Assembly: GCF_002591895.1 (NCBI RefSeq)
Contig: NZ_NISX01000002.1
Location: forward strand, 274,597-338,596
Direction: 5' to 3'
Origin: Lacimicrobium alkaliphilum
GTDB lineage: Bacteria; Pseudomonadota; Gammaproteobacteria; Enterobacterales; Alteromonadaceae
DNA length: 64,000 bases
The notes beneath the pieces were generated by a model that was not told where the DNA came from, ran no database searches, and saw nothing but the letters and a program-made list of their open reading frames with translations. Both the position numbers and the translations under genes were made by a program. Each line of letters opens with the position of its first letter. Positions within the stretch are counted from its first letter, which is position 1. Below, in pieces: positions 47,721-57,621 of this stretch.

Positions 47721-47897
47721 TTCAGCCTGTTGGTATGTGACATTTTGCGCTGACTTTACCTTCACTCAGTACAAATAACTAGAAAAGGGATTAAAAAGGG
47801 GCGCCGCCTTTTCAACTTCAGGCTCAGATAACTGCTGCTTTCGACGCGTTGTTCCACTAAACTATCAACAGAAAATCAATAAGTTGCCTAAGGGATC

Positions 47898-49256
47898 ATG
47901 GAACAAGCCTTCGAGAGTCAATCTCCGTATCAACAGCTTCAGACCATTAACAATGCCTTAAGCAGTGGTATGTACGTGCATGTGCGCAAGATGCTGCACC
48001 ATATGCCGGCACCGGATGTGGCGTTTTTGCTCGAGTCCACCCCGGCCAGAAGCCGTGCCGTTTTATGGCAGTTGATTGACCCCGAATTTCACGGCGATAT
48101 TCTCGAAGAACTCTCAGAAGACGTTCGTAACGGCATCATCCGCCAGATGATGCCGGAAAAACTCGCCGATGCCCTCGAAGATATGGACACCGACGATCTC
48201 GCCGAGCTGCTGCGTGGCCTGCCAGATGCGATTTTCCAGGAAGTGCTGCGCTCCATGGGCGAGCAGGACAGGCAAAGAGCAGAGCAGGCGCTGTCGTTCG
48301 GTGAGGATACCGCCGGTTCAATCATGAATACCGACACGATTACCTTAAGACCCGAGGTAACCGTGGATGTGATCCTGCGCTATCTGCGCTTAAAAGGTGA
48401 GATCCCCGAAGACACCGATGCTTTTTATGTTGTTAACCGTCACGACAAGCTTATTGGTTTAGTTCCCGTGATCAGGTTGCTGACAGCCACTGCCGATACG
48501 ACCGTTGAAGAACTGATGGACGAAGAAGCCGAGCGCATCCCTGCGGATATGGCCGAAGGGGAAGTCGCAAAGATGTTCGAGCGTTATAACTGGATATCGG
48601 CGCCGGTAGTGGACAGGGAAAACCATTTGCTGGGTCGTATTACCATTGATGACGTTGTCGATATTATTCGTGAGGAAGCAGAACACAGTATGATGAGTAT
48701 GGCGGGTCTGGATGACGAAGAAGATACCTTCGCTCCGGTCCTTAAGAGTACTCAGAAACGTTCTATCTGGCTGGGCGTAAACCTGGTCACTGCACTACTG
48801 GCAGCCATGGTCAGCGATCTGTTCGAGGAGACCTTAAGCCAGCTCGCGGTATTGGCCATACTCAACACCATCGTTCCCAGCATGGGGGGTGTTGCAGGAA
48901 GCCAGACGCTGACTCTGGTTATCCGTGGTATGGCGCTGGGCCATGTCAGTGGCAGCAACAGCCGGTGGTTGATCGGTAAAGAACTGGCCGTTGGAGCTCT
49001 GAATGGCGTGATTTGGGCTGTGCTGATAGCCGGTGTTGTGGCGCTGTGGAAAGATGATCTGATGCTCGGTGCAATTATCGCCTTCGCCATGATGATCAAT
49101 ATGGTGGCAGCAGGGCTCGCAGGGGCCACCCTGCCCCTGCTGATTAAAAGGATGAAAATCGACCCGGCCCTGGCCGGCGGCGTAATACTGACCACCATCA
49201 CTGACGTGGTTGGAATTTTTGCTTTTCTTGGCACCGCTACGCTATTTTTAATGTGA
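47898..49256 (+). CDS. mgtE: Magnesium transporter MgtE
   Basis: Mg2+ channel of 452 residues. N domain with superhelical repeats (LLESTPARSRAVLWQLIDPE, then LADALEDMDTDDLAELLRGLP), tandem CBS domains (about 135-255), the plug helix, and five C-terminal membrane helices from about residue 285, including the SMGGVAGSQTLTLVIRGMALG segment that lines the pore. The C-terminal sequence AMMINMVAAGLAGATLPLLIKRMKIDPALAGG recurs in degraded form at 52998-53161. Confidence 0.95.
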   Translation: MEQAFESQSPYQQLQTINNALSSGMYVHVRKMLHHMPAPDVAFLLESTPARSRAVLWQLIDPEFHGDILEELSEDVRNGIIRQMMPEKLADALEDMDTDDLAELLRGLPDAIFQEVLRSMGEQDRQRAEQALSFGEDTAGSIMNTDTITLRPEVTVDVILRYLRLKGEIPEDTDAFYVVNRHDKLIGLVPVIRLLTATADTTVEELMDEEAERIPADMAEGEVAKMFERYNWISAPVVDRENHLLGRITIDDVVDIIREEAEHSMMSMAGLDDEEDTFAPVLKSTQKRSIWLGVNLVTALLAAMVSDLFEETLSQLAVLAILNTIVPSMGGVAGSQTLTLVIRGMALGHVSGSNSRWLIGKELAVGALNGVIWAVLIAGVVALWKDDLMLGAIIAFAMMINMVAAGLAGATLPLLIKRMKIDPALAGGVILTTITDVVGIFAFLGTATLFLM

Positions 49257-49379
49257 GGCCGGGAGATGCTTATTGAAAGCCTGTCCGTGGCCGATATAGA
49301 TGCGAGTCTATGGAGCACAATCTGACACAGGGATGCATCCAAGTCAGCTAAACCAAACCACCTGAACTGGGAGAGCACC

Positions 49380-51377
49380 ATGGGTACACCCCTGCTAATC
49401 AAAACCAAAGCCCTTTATCTGAGTATCGGCATGCTTGGCGCCGCCGTTGTCGTTATTTACGCTGTCATGCAAACCCTGGCGTTGCCAATAATACAAACTC
49501 AGGTTGAACAGCAAACGCTGCTAAGAGCAAAGGAGAGCGCCAACGCCCTAAAGGACGAGCTGAACCAGGGCCTCGTTCTGACCCAGAGTATTGCCAGTCT
49601 GGCGCAAACATTGCCGTTAGATAAAGCGTCATTTGAGCGCCTTATTCCCGCTCTTATCGATCAATACGGCAACGCCAATGTTGCGGGAGGCGGCGTCTGG
49701 CCGGAACCCGGAGCCTTTGCTCAGGACCAGACCAGGCACTCCTTTTTCTGGGCCCGGAACAATGCCGGTAAGCTGGTTCAGTCACAGGATTATAATGCTC
49801 CCTCTGGTGGCGGATATCACGACGAAAGCTGGTATACAGCAGGCCGGCAACTTAAGGCCGGTGAGTGTGCCTGGTCTGAGGCCTATCGTGATGCCACAAC
49901 AGGCACCGCTATGGTGACCTGTACGGTAGCGATAAAACGTTCAGGCCGCTACTGGGGAGTCGCCACGGTTGATTTGCAGCTTTCAGGGCTTGAAGCTCTG
50001 CTGCGCAGACAGAACAAAGAGTCCCAGGGATACAGTTTTGTGATTGGCGCCAACCAACAAATCATCAGCTTTCCGGACATACGCAATACCACTCTTGGCA
50101 TGCGTCGTTTAGATCAGGTCTCTGAGCAAGATGCCTCCCTCAGGCCACTGTATACCGCGGTCAGAAAAGGCGATCCGATCACTGAGCTGCCAGAGGGAGT
50201 GGTTGAAGGGGATAACGCCATGCTCGCACTGATCAATTTACCCATGCACAACATGAAAATGGGGATTGTGCTACCTGATGAGGTCGTCCGGCAACCTGTC
50301 AATAACCTCAGTGTCAGCCTGTATTCCACCTTACTGCCATTACTGGCGATCTTTGCCGCTGTTCTGAGTATCTATTCCAACAGAGTCATGCAATGGATAA
50401 ACGAAACCACCGCACAAATTGAACGGCTGATCAGGGGCGGTACCTCAGCCAGTCTGAATATCGACAGAAATGATGAGATAGGCCAGTTAAAGCAGGCCGT
50501 GAACAATTATGGTGAACATCTTAACGGCCTGTTGCGTAAAATTTCGTTGGAAGCGTCAGAATCAAAGCAACGGGCAACCGAGTTGAACACCATGGCTGTT
50601 GCCCTGAAACAGCGTGCCGAGACACAATTGAGTGAGAACACCACCCTCGCCGCAGCCATTAACCAAATGGCCAGCAGCGCTGATGAGGTTGCCAGTAATA
50701 CCCGTTCCACCTCACAAACCGTGGACGACGCGCAGAAGATGGTACAAAACTGCATGCAGGATGTTTCTGACAACAGCAGTGCAAACAAAGAACTGTCAGA
50801 CGTATTGCAACAAACTGCTGAAATCATTCAACGACTCTCCGGTGATGCACAACAAATGGGTGCAATACTGGATGTGATTAAAGGGATTTCTGAACAGACT
50901 AATTTGCTGGCCTTAAATGCCGCTATTGAGGCGGCGCGGGCAGGTGAGCAGGGCCGCGGCTTTGCTGTGGTCGCCGATGAAGTGCGCACCCTGGCGGGAC
51001 GCTCGCAGAGCTCAGCCAATGAAATTGAGACCATGATTGGACAATTGCAGGAATCGGCAAAACGAGGAGTGGATATCATTGTCAGTTCGCAATCTTTGTC
51101 TGAGGCATCGGTAGAGCGCTCTGATAAGGTGATCACCGGCTTTGAGGACATAGTGCAGGCTTTCAGTGGAATCAGTGACAAGACCTCTCAAATCGCCGTT
51201 GCTGCGGGCGAGCAGGCTAAAGTGGCTAATGAAATCCACCGCTTAGCCGAGGGCATACGAGAGAGTAATGAACTCAATTCTCAGGATGCCAATGCCCTGA
51301 CAGAACTCAGTGAATCCTCGCAGCAACTTTCCAACCGTCTATATGAACTGAGTAAACAGGAACAGGGTTCCGCATAA
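49380..51377 (+). CDS. Methyl-accepting chemotaxis protein
   Basis: Chemoreceptor of 665 residues. Membrane helices at about 14-37 and 305-327 enclose a large periplasmic domain of the dCache type ([21 protein letters not shown], then [17 protein letters not shown]). A HAMP domain follows (about 330-385), then the signalling domain. The kinase-contact tip reads [20 protein letters not shown] and then [18 protein letters not shown] (about 500-540), which is near-invariant. Ligand unknown. It lies 123 bp after mgtE and 238 bp before a periplasmic binding-protein-like gene, which might feed it a ligand (inference). Confidence 0.93.
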   Translation: MGTPLLIKTKALYLSIGMLGAAVVVIYAVMQTLALPIIQTQVEQQTLLRAKESANALKDELNQGLVLTQSIASLAQTLPLDKASFERLIPALIDQYGNANVAGGGVWPEPGAFAQDQTRHSFFWARNNAGKLVQSQDYNAPSGGGYHDESWYTAGRQLKAGECAWSEAYRDATTGTAMVTCTVAIKRSGRYWGVATVDLQLSGLEALLRRQNKESQGYSFVIGANQQIISFPDIRNTTLGMRRLDQVSEQDASLRPLYTAVRKGDPITELPEGVVEGDNAMLALINLPMHNMKMGIVLPDEVVRQPVNNLSVSLYSTLLPLLAIFAAVLSIYSNRVMQWINETTAQIERLIRGGTSASLNIDRNDEIGQLKQAVNNYGEHLNGLLRKISLEASESKQRATELNTMAVALKQRAETQLSENTTLAAAINQMASSADEVASNTRSTSQTVDDAQKMVQNCMQDVSDNSSANKELSDVLQQTAEIIQRLSGDAQQMGAILDVIKGISEQTNLLALNAAIEAARAGEQGRGFAVVADEVRTLAGRSQSSANEIETMIGQLQESAKRGVDIIVSSQSLSEASVERSDKVITGFEDIVQAFSGISDKTSQIAVAAGEQAKVANEIHRLAEGIRESNELNSQDANALTELSESSQQLSNRLYELSKQEQGSA

Positions 51378-51387
51378 GAATTGCACA

Positions 51388-51409
51388 ACTGCCAACAATG
51401 GTTGGCAGT
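51388..51409 (+). terminator. Hairpin after the chemoreceptor gene
   Basis: ACTGCCAAC, loop AATG, GTTGGCAGT: nine-base stem 10 nt after the stop. The tail has few T residues, so termination would be weak. Confidence 0.55.
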
Positions 51410-51615
51410 ATCCCCTTCCCCCAGCGTTCGGTGTTAACCGCCAGAGCAATGTACCGGCCCTATATTTCCGGCTCCATTGAACATGGTGGTATATGCAATC
51501 GTATTTCCTCACTACAACAACTGTAAACTATAATTGTCAGTATTTTTCTGTCTGCATTTCGCCAATCAGGCTAAAATCACGTAACATACGCGGCCAATTT
51601 TTGAGCAGGTAGCCT

Positions 51616-52470
51616 TTGTTGTTGTTACGTCTTGTATTAACCCTGATATTTGCCGCCTCATCGGCCAGCGCTGCCCCCATGATCTGGTTAGCAGAATCCA
51701 GCCCCGGGTTTGAAAAAACCATCAAGATGGATGAACAGACCAGAGACCTTATCCTGTCAGGGCTGGATAATATTAACTTTCAGATTGAGCCCACGAATCC
51801 CAAACGGGGACTGAATCGATTACAGCACGAGTCGAACATTTGTGTCGGGGACAAAATTTATAATGCTGAGCGACAGCGCTATAGTCTTGCCAGTGCGATT
51901 CCCCAGGTGGTAGTCCCGGGATTACGTCTTTATCTGCGCGAAGAACTGGCAGTAAAAAACGGACTGAACACAGACAAATCTTCTGAGCTCAGTTTGAGCC
52001 AGCTGTTGAAAAATCTTCCGGATCTCCAGCTAGGCGTGATGCAAGGCCGTTCTTATGGTGAAATACTTGACCAGCTATTAGCTGCCCCGGCCTTGCAAAG
52101 ACGTATCTGGCGACGCAGTGGCACTGACATGGGCGCAGGTTTGGTTGCCATGTTACTGAACGGACGTATCGATGCGATCTTCGAGTATCCGAATGTATTT
52201 AAACAATACAGCCAACACGTTGCCACGGAATCTCCTATCACTTACCTGAGGCTCAAAGAAACCCCGGCTTTTATTAGCGGTTACGTACTTTGTTCACGCT
52301 CAGAGGCAGGCAAACAAGCCATAGATGCCATATCAAAGAGCATTGAACAACTCTCCCGCAACCGGGAGTATCTCGATATCCATCTGCAATGGTTTGATGA
52401 GGATATGCATTCAGAGCTTACCCGGTACTATAACCGTATTTATGGAACCGCGTTTGACCTCTCTCAATAA
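51616..52470 (+). CDS. Periplasmic solute-binding-like protein (TIGR02285-like)
   Basis: A 284-residue exported protein resembling family 3 solute-binding proteins without a partner permease. It begins at a run of three TTG codons (51616-51624), none with an ATG alternative, preceded by GCAGGTAG; the signal peptide ends near ASA. Mature motifs: APMIWLAESSPGF, NPKRGLNRLQHESNICVGDKI, and LGVMQGRSYGEIL. I recall the TIGR02285 label for such proteins. A damaged second copy with the same TTG start and the same 96-bp upstream region lies at 57621-57997. Confidence 0.75.
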   Translation: MLLLRLVLTLIFAASSASAAPMIWLAESSPGFEKTIKMDEQTRDLILSGLDNINFQIEPTNPKRGLNRLQHESNICVGDKIYNAERQRYSLASAIPQVVVPGLRLYLREELAVKNGLNTDKSSELSLSQLLKNLPDLQLGVMQGRSYGEILDQLLAAPALQRRIWRRSGTDMGAGLVAMLLNGRIDAIFEYPNVFKQYSQHVATESPITYLRLKETPAFISGYVLCSRSEAGKQAIDAISKSIEQLSRNREYLDIHLQWFDEDMHSELTRYYNRIYGTAFDLSQ

Positions 52471-52603
52471 CAACCGTTGATGCGTTATCAGGGCCGCTCA
52501 ATGCCCTGTTACGCATTAAAAGACGCGGATAAATGCAATCCTTCGCATGTATTTTGTCGGTGTGGTTCTTGATTACAGCCTCTGCCCTGTTTAAACCCGG
52601 CGC

Positions 52604-52810
52604 TCAGTCATCAATATTCTGGTCTGCCAGCCAGTTGTGCAATGACTGCATATCCAGTTTAAGAGCCTGTTGCAGCTCCTCTACCCAGTCATACACATTC
52701 TCCCACCAGGCCGGATGATCCCCCTGCTGGATCTGATTAGCGATTTTCTGCACCCGGGACAAGCCCACTGAGCCTGCCTCAGCCAGCCACATTGTATTAT
52801 TTCTGTTCAT
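52604..52810 (-). CDS. Small acidic Trp-rich protein of unknown function (copy 1)
   Basis: A 68-residue protein with six Trp residues or so, no signal peptide, and a helical prediction (MQSLHNWLADQNIDD at the end). An AAGGAG site lies 11 nt upstream of the ATG. A second copy ending LADQSIDD runs out of the window at 63974-64000, which argues that this is a real, duplicated gene. The palindrome TATAGGT-N7-ACCTATA (52829-52849) overlaps its ribosome site. Family not recognised. Confidence 0.65.
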   Translation of the reverse strand: MNRNNTMWLAEAGSVGLSRVQKIANQIQQGDHPAWWENVYDWVEELQQALKLDMQSLHNWLADQNIDD

Positions 52811-52828
52811 TACGTTTTCATCTCCTTA

Positions 52829-52849
52829 TAGGTTGGCCATACCTATATC
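52829..52849. promoter_or_regulatory. Palindrome over the leader of the small acidic protein
   Basis: TATAGGT-N7-ACCTATA, with an inner TGGCCA. It includes the AAGGAG of the small gene's ribosome site on the minus strand. It could be an operator or an RNA hairpin that hides the ribosome site. The stretch 52850-52997 is otherwise AT-rich and empty. Confidence 0.5.
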
Positions 52850-52997
52850 CCTGAAGACTTGTCCAGTGAACAGATATCAAACCTGACAACGATTCTGTTG
52901 AGACTGTTCACTTTGTCAAAAAAGTATCCGATTTATAGCCCGAAGATTTGGTTATTAATTGATGTTTCCACAAAGCCGACAAGATAAACCAGCAGGC

Positions 52998-53161
52998 GCT
53001 ATGATGATTAATATGGCGGCGGTAGGTCTTGCGGGAGCCACCCAGCACCTGCTGACTAGAAGGAAGAAAATTGCCCCTGCCCTGGCAGGAGGACTCATCT
53101 CACCACCATTACAGATGTAGTGTGCATCTTTGCTTTTCTGGGTACCCTACCCTTATGTTGA
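52998..53161 (+). pseudogene. Degraded C-terminal fragment of a second mgtE
   Basis: Translation gives AMMINMAAVGLAGAT then, after substitutions, PALAGGL, and after a one-base deletion (near 53096-53102) TTITDVV and IFAFLGTL, then a stop. This aligns with the last 55 codons of mgtE (49093-49256). No start, pore helices or CBS domains precede it. It overlaps the 3' end of the MFS gene by nine bases on the other strand. Confidence 0.85.
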
Positions 53162-54403
53162 TGCTGCCTCTGCTCTGGCTGCAGCGCTGGTCCACTTCCA
53201 GAAGAAAAACAGGGTGATGGCAATAGCGACAATCGGCAGCAGCGAGAAGTAAAAGGCACTCTGGCCATCGAAGCGGCCGAATACCAGCCCGGTAATGACT
53301 GAACCTGTGGTCCCCCCCAAAGCAGAGAAAATAACAATCAATCCGGTCATGGCTGAGTGCTGAACCTGGGGTAAAGAGGACAGCATAATCGAATTAATCG
53401 CCGGATAAATGGGCGCCATAAATAAACCTATCAGGGGGAACAAAAAGGCCGCAACCGGCGCAGTCGCCCAGCTGATTCCGGGATTGACTTCGGCCAGACC
53501 GGCCAGTGGCATAGACACCAGAATCAGCGCCGCCATGGCAATCAGACAGATATTCAGCAGCGGATACCAGCTGATAAAGCGCATCAGTTGCCCCGCACCC
53601 AGCCGGCCGATAGCCAGGCAGGCAGCAAAGATACTGGTGGCTTGCACACTCATATCCGCCGGCAGGTGCAGCACTTCATTATTAAAAGTCGGCAGCCATG
53701 TACCTATGCCCTGCTCAATCAGAACGTACAAAAAAGCCGACAGAATAAAGACTAATACCAGAGGTTTAAAAGCCAGTCTGAGCATGGCCAGGAATTCAGT
53801 CAGCGGCCGGCTTTGCTGCTCTGGTACCGGGTTGGAATAGGGGGTAAACAGAATCATCAGAAAATTCGCGCCGGCCAGTGCCGCCAGCCACCAATATACA
53901 TTCAGCCATTCCATTGAACCGGGGTTACTGCCGTCGATAAAGGCGCTGAACAGCCAATAGCCTGATAGCACCCCCACCATAAACAGCCCCTCGATGGTGT
54001 TCATCACAGAGGCATGCTGCTGACGATCATCGGTGATCAAGCCCACGGTGGAATACAGCGACACCTTGACCAGCCCGAAGGCCGAGCCCACCGCCAGAAA
54101 CAACAGCTTGCTCATCCAGAACTGTGGTACCAGCGGCATCAGTAAACAGGCCAGCGTAACAATGGCGGTGCCGGTGAGCATGGCCCGGCGGTAGCCGAAT
54201 CTCGGCAGATAGGCGGCAAAGATAAAAGACACAAAGGCAATTGGCAGATCCTTAAAGCCTTCGAGTACGCTGGCCGCTTCCTTGCTCACGCCATAGCTGT
54301 TGATCACCTGCAGGATCACAGTGCCGACACTGTTCAGCAATATGGCAAACACAAAATAGGTAAGAAACAGCGAGTACTTGACCCTGACGCGGTTGGCAAT
54401 CAT
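53153..54403 (-). CDS. MFS sugar permease (FucP-like), maltose locus
   Basis: Twelve-helix major facilitator of 416 residues, similar to the fucose/glucose permease branch: YFVFAILLNSVGTVILQV near the start, SAFGLVKVSLYSTVGLITDD in loop 4-5 and GLFMAPIYPAINSIMLSSLP in helix 10. It diverges from the maltose phosphorylase gene and shares the operator at 54524-54541, so it most likely imports maltose or maltodextrin (inference). No ABC transporter genes are present, so uptake would be proton-coupled. Confidence 0.85.
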   Translation of the reverse strand: MIANRVRVKYSLFLTYFVFAILLNSVGTVILQVINSYGVSKEAASVLEGFKDLPIAFVSFIFAAYLPRFGYRRAMLTGTAIVTLACLLMPLVPQFWMSKLLFLAVGSAFGLVKVSLYSTVGLITDDRQQHASVMNTIEGLFMVGVLSGYWLFSAFIDGSNPGSMEWLNVYWWLAALAGANFLMILFTPYSNPVPEQQSRPLTEFLAMLRLAFKPLVLVFILSAFLYVLIEQGIGTWLPTFNNEVLHLPADMSVQATSIFAACLAIGRLGAGQLMRFISWYPLLNICLIAMAALILVSMPLAGLAEVNPGISWATAPVAAFLFPLIGLFMAPIYPAINSIMLSSLPQVQHSAMTGLIVIFSALGGTTGSVITGLVFGRFDGQSAFYFSLLPIVAIAITLFFFWKWTSAAARAEAAST

Positions 54404-54523
54404 AAACGGCTACCTGTATTGAACCCAAAGATATTGTTGTTGCTCCGCCAGTTGCGGCGACAGGGAAAATTCCTTTGCCAGGCAGGCTAACAGTTTAAAC
54501 GCAGTTTACCTTAATTTAACATT

Positions 54524-54541
54524 AATGCAATCGATTGCATT
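54524..54541. promoter_or_regulatory. LacI-type operator, MFS/malP divergon
   Basis: AATGCAATCGATTGCATT, a perfect 18-bp palindrome with the central CG expected for LacI-family sites. It lies 58 bp before the GH65 start and 121 bp before the MFS start. The core TGCAATCGATTGCA recurs at 61571 and 63930. Confidence 0.9.
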
Positions 54542-54598
54542 TATTTGTAAATAATCTTATCCTTGGCACAAGTATCCCGATAAAAGGACAGTCTGCCC

Positions 54599-56944
54599 AT
54601 GCAACCGATAGGCTCAGATTATTTATTTGCTCCCGAACCCTGGCAATTGACCAACACACAGACTGACAGCAACCACAACATGCTGGAAGAAACTCTGTTC
54701 GCTCTGGCAAATGGCTATCTGGGTACCAGAGGTACTCTGGAGGAAGGCCATGAGGGCAAAGGAACCAGCTGTGAGGGCACCTACCTGAATGGCGTATATC
54801 ACAGTGAGCCTATCACTTATGGTGAAGTGGCCTATGGCTATGCCAGCCATAACCAGAAGATGCTGCAGGTGCCCAATGGCAAGGCGATGCAGTTTTCGCT
54901 GGACGGCCAGAGAATAAGCCTCAACAGTGCCCAATCCGGCCGCCGCTGGCTGAATTTTAAAGATGCCAGTTATAACCGGGATATGCGCTGGCAAAGTGAC
55001 TCAGGTAAACGGCTCAGTCTCATCAGTCGCCGCTTTGCTTCACTGGCCCACCCTAACCTGCTAGCGCTACGCACCACTATCACCGCAGAAAATTTCTGCG
55101 GCCGGATTTGCCTTTCATCAGCTGTGGATGCGGACTATTCCTTCAGTGCCAATAAAGCCGACCCCCGTGCCGGGCAACTGAATATGGCAGACAGCCTGAG
55201 GCTGCAAAAATCCACTATAGAAAATGAGCAGATCCAGCTATTGCACGAGGTTAACAACAGTCCTTTTGCCATCGGCACCTCAGTCTGCCACCAGTTATCC
55301 CATACGCCGCTGTCGGTGCGCGAGAGCCATTCTGACAGCTGCCCCGCACTGGAGTATGAATTTGAACTGCAACAGGGCGAGACACTGATCATCGACAAAT
55401 ATGTTCTCTATCGCCACAACAGCGATAAGGACTTTGCCGCTATCGAAAACGCACTGACGCAGGATCTACAGCAAATCAACTCTCTGGGCTGGCAGTCGCT
55501 GCTTGATCAGCACAGCAGCAAAATCACAGATTTCTGGCGGTCCAGCGATGTAGAAATTGAGGGCGATGAAGGGCTGCAGCAAGGTATACGTTTTAACCTG
55601 CTGCATTTGTTTATGTCAGCGGGCAAGGATGGCCACAGCAATATGGGCGCCAAGGGCCTTACAGGTCATGGCTACGACGGCCATTACTTCTGGGACACGG
55701 AAATCTATATTCTGTCGTTTTTGTCTGCCACCAATCCGGATATCGCCCGAAAGTGCCTGGAATTTCGTTATCACACCTTAGAGGGCGCCAGAAAGCGGGC
55801 CAGACAGATGTCACACAAAACAGGCGCACTGTACCCCTGGCGCACTATAGGCGGTGATGAGTGCTCGGCCTTTTTCCCGGCCGGTACCGCTCAGTACCAT
55901 ATCAACGCCGCCATCGCCCATGCCCTGCGGCACTATTATCAGGCCAGTGGCGACTGGCAGTTTATTCAGGACTTTGGTGCAGAAATGCTGTTTGAAACCG
56001 CCAGACTGTGGCTGGACCTGGGCCATTTTAATGCCCGCAAAGACGGACAGTTCTGTATCGATGGTGTGACCGGTCCCGATGAATATACCGCCATTGTTAA
56101 CAATAATTTTTATACCAATGCCATGGCCCGCGCACATTTGCAGTTTGCGGTGCAAGTGGCAGATAAGATGCAACAGGACTGTTCTGAAGTCTTTGCCTCA
56201 CTGTGCAACAAACTGGCGCTTAACACTGAAGAGATAAGCGACTGGCGCCAGGCCGGTGAAAAGATGTACCTGCCTTATGACAACAACTTAGGCATCAGCA
56301 AACAGGACGACAGCTTTCTGGATAAAAAAACCTGGGATTTTGCCAATACCCCGGCCGATCACTACCCGTTGCTGCTGCATTATCACCCGCTGGTGATTTA
56401 CCGCCATCAGGTACTCAAACAAGCCGATGTGGTACTGACCATGTACCTGCTGGATGATGCTTTCTCAAAGGATCTGAAAAAGCGCAATCTGGACTATTAC
56501 GAACCACTGACCACCCATGACTCGACCTTATCCAGCTGCATACACAGCATCGAATTTGCAGAAACCGGCCAATATGAAAGAGCCTATGAGTTTTTCAAAG
56601 ATACGGTGCGCATGGATATCGACAATCGCCATGGCAACACCGAATACGGCATTCATACCGCCTGTATGGCCGGTTCCTGGATGGGCATCGTCAACGGTTT
56701 CGGTGGCCTGCGTATTCGCGATCAGCAATTGCATTTTGAACCCCACTTACCGGCAAACTGGCAGGGCTTCAGTTTTCACCTTAACTGCCTGGGCAGACGC
56801 CTGAAAATCAGTGTCGGCCGGCAGCATTGCCAATACCGGCTGCTTGAGGGTGAGCGCATCAGCATTTTCCATCATGGCCAGACCATTGAACTGGCATTGC
56901 AACAAAGCATCGAGGTTAAAACTCAAACGGAGAAACAGCCATGA
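54599..56944 (+). CDS. malP: Maltose phosphorylase, GH65
   Basis: Splits maltose with phosphate to beta-glucose 1-phosphate and glucose. 781 residues. N-terminal beta-sandwich (about 1-270), then the (alpha/alpha)6 barrel with GYDGHYFWDTEIYILSF (about 358-374) and the catalytic acid Glu495 in GVTGPDEYTAIVNNNF. HDSTLS and the C-terminal phosphate-binding region are also present. The neighbour beta-phosphoglucomutase fits maltose phosphorylase rather than trehalose or kojibiose phosphorylase, but those share the motifs. AAGGACAG precedes the ATG. Confidence 0.88.
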   Translation: MQPIGSDYLFAPEPWQLTNTQTDSNHNMLEETLFALANGYLGTRGTLEEGHEGKGTSCEGTYLNGVYHSEPITYGEVAYGYASHNQKMLQVPNGKAMQFSLDGQRISLNSAQSGRRWLNFKDASYNRDMRWQSDSGKRLSLISRRFASLAHPNLLALRTTITAENFCGRICLSSAVDADYSFSANKADPRAGQLNMADSLRLQKSTIENEQIQLLHEVNNSPFAIGTSVCHQLSHTPLSVRESHSDSCPALEYEFELQQGETLIIDKYVLYRHNSDKDFAAIENALTQDLQQINSLGWQSLLDQHSSKITDFWRSSDVEIEGDEGLQQGIRFNLLHLFMSAGKDGHSNMGAKGLTGHGYDGHYFWDTEIYILSFLSATNPDIARKCLEFRYHTLEGARKRARQMSHKTGALYPWRTIGGDECSAFFPAGTAQYHINAAIAHALRHYYQASGDWQFIQDFGAEMLFETARLWLDLGHFNARKDGQFCIDGVTGPDEYTAIVNNNFYTNAMARAHLQFAVQVADKMQQDCSEVFASLCNKLALNTEEISDWRQAGEKMYLPYDNNLGISKQDDSFLDKKTWDFANTPADHYPLLLHYHPLVIYRHQVLKQADVVLTMYLLDDAFSKDLKKRNLDYYEPLTTHDSTLSSCIHSIEFAETGQYERAYEFFKDTVRMDIDNRHGNTEYGIHTACMAGSWMGIVNGFGGLRIRDQQLHFEPHLPANWQGFSFHLNCLGRRLKISVGRQHCQYRLLEGERISIFHHGQTIELALQQSIEVKTQTEKQP

Positions 56945-57621
56945 CCATCAGAGCCTTTATTTTTGATCTCGATGGTGTACTCACCGATACCGCCGAGTAC
57001 CACTTTCTGGCCTGGAAAGCCCTGGCCGATCAGCTCGGTGTAGACTTTGATAAAACCGACAACGAACAGCTTAAGGGCGTTGATCGTATGGGCTCGCTGC
57101 AGTTTATTCTGCAAAAGGGTGGCTTAAGGTTACCGGAAAAACAAATACTGGCGCTGGCAGAGCAAAAGAATCACCACTATCAGCAGTTAATCGCCGGCAT
57201 GAGCGAAGCCGATCTGTTTGAGGGTGTGACTGAGCTGTTTAATGCACTGAAAGACAGAAACATTGCCATCGGCCTGGCCTCGGCGAGTAAAAATGCGGCG
57301 ATGGTGCTGGAACGGCTGGGGATTACCGATGCTTTTGATTATGTGGCCGATGCCAGCAAAGTAAAACAGGGCAAGCCCCACCCTGAAATTTTCCTGACAG
57401 TGGCCGATGCGCTGAATATACCTCCGGCTCAGTGTGTGGGTGTGGAAGATTCTCTGGCGGGTCTGCAAGCCATTGTTGACGCCCGAATGTATTCGGTGGG
57501 CATTGGCGATGCCAGAGTGCTGCATCAGGCAGATGTGGTTTACGCTCATATTGGCGAACTGGAGCCCGGCAAAGTGCTGGGCAACGCTGCTGATAAGGGC
57601 AGGCCGTCACCAAAACCTTGA
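56941..57621 (+). CDS. pgmB: Beta-phosphoglucomutase
   Basis: HAD-family enzyme turning beta-glucose 1-phosphate into glucose 6-phosphate. 226 residues, with nucleophile Asp9 and Asp11 in FIFDLDGVLTDTAEYH, ASASKNA as motif II (Ser), KGKPHPEIF-like segment KQGKPHPEIFL, and the final Asp pair GVEDSLAGLQA. Starts four bases inside malP, so they are co-translated. The stop codon is followed directly by the damaged binding-protein copy. Confidence 0.92.
   Translation: MTIRAFIFDLDGVLTDTAEYHFLAWKALADQLGVDFDKTDNEQLKGVDRMGSLQFILQKGGLRLPEKQILALAEQKNHHYQQLIAGMSEADLFEGVTELFNALKDRNIAIGLASASKNAAMVLERLGITDAFDYVADASKVKQGKPHPEIFLTVADALNIPPAQCVGVEDSLAGLQAIVDARMYSVGIGDARVLHQADVVYAHIGELEPGKVLGNAADKGRPSPKP

Noticed and set aside
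48752..49408. 218-codon minus-strand frame opposite mgtE
   Set aside because: It mirrors the mgtE membrane domain on the other strand, with Ser/Thr/Ile-rich low-complexity composition. The mgtE frame is clearly the coding one.
52533..52718. Plus-strand frame starting with a signal-peptide-like sequence (MQSFACILSVWFLITASAL)
   Set aside because: It lies opposite the small acidic gene, has no good ribosome site and loses protein-like composition after 20 residues. It might be the decayed start of an exported protein, but support is too thin.
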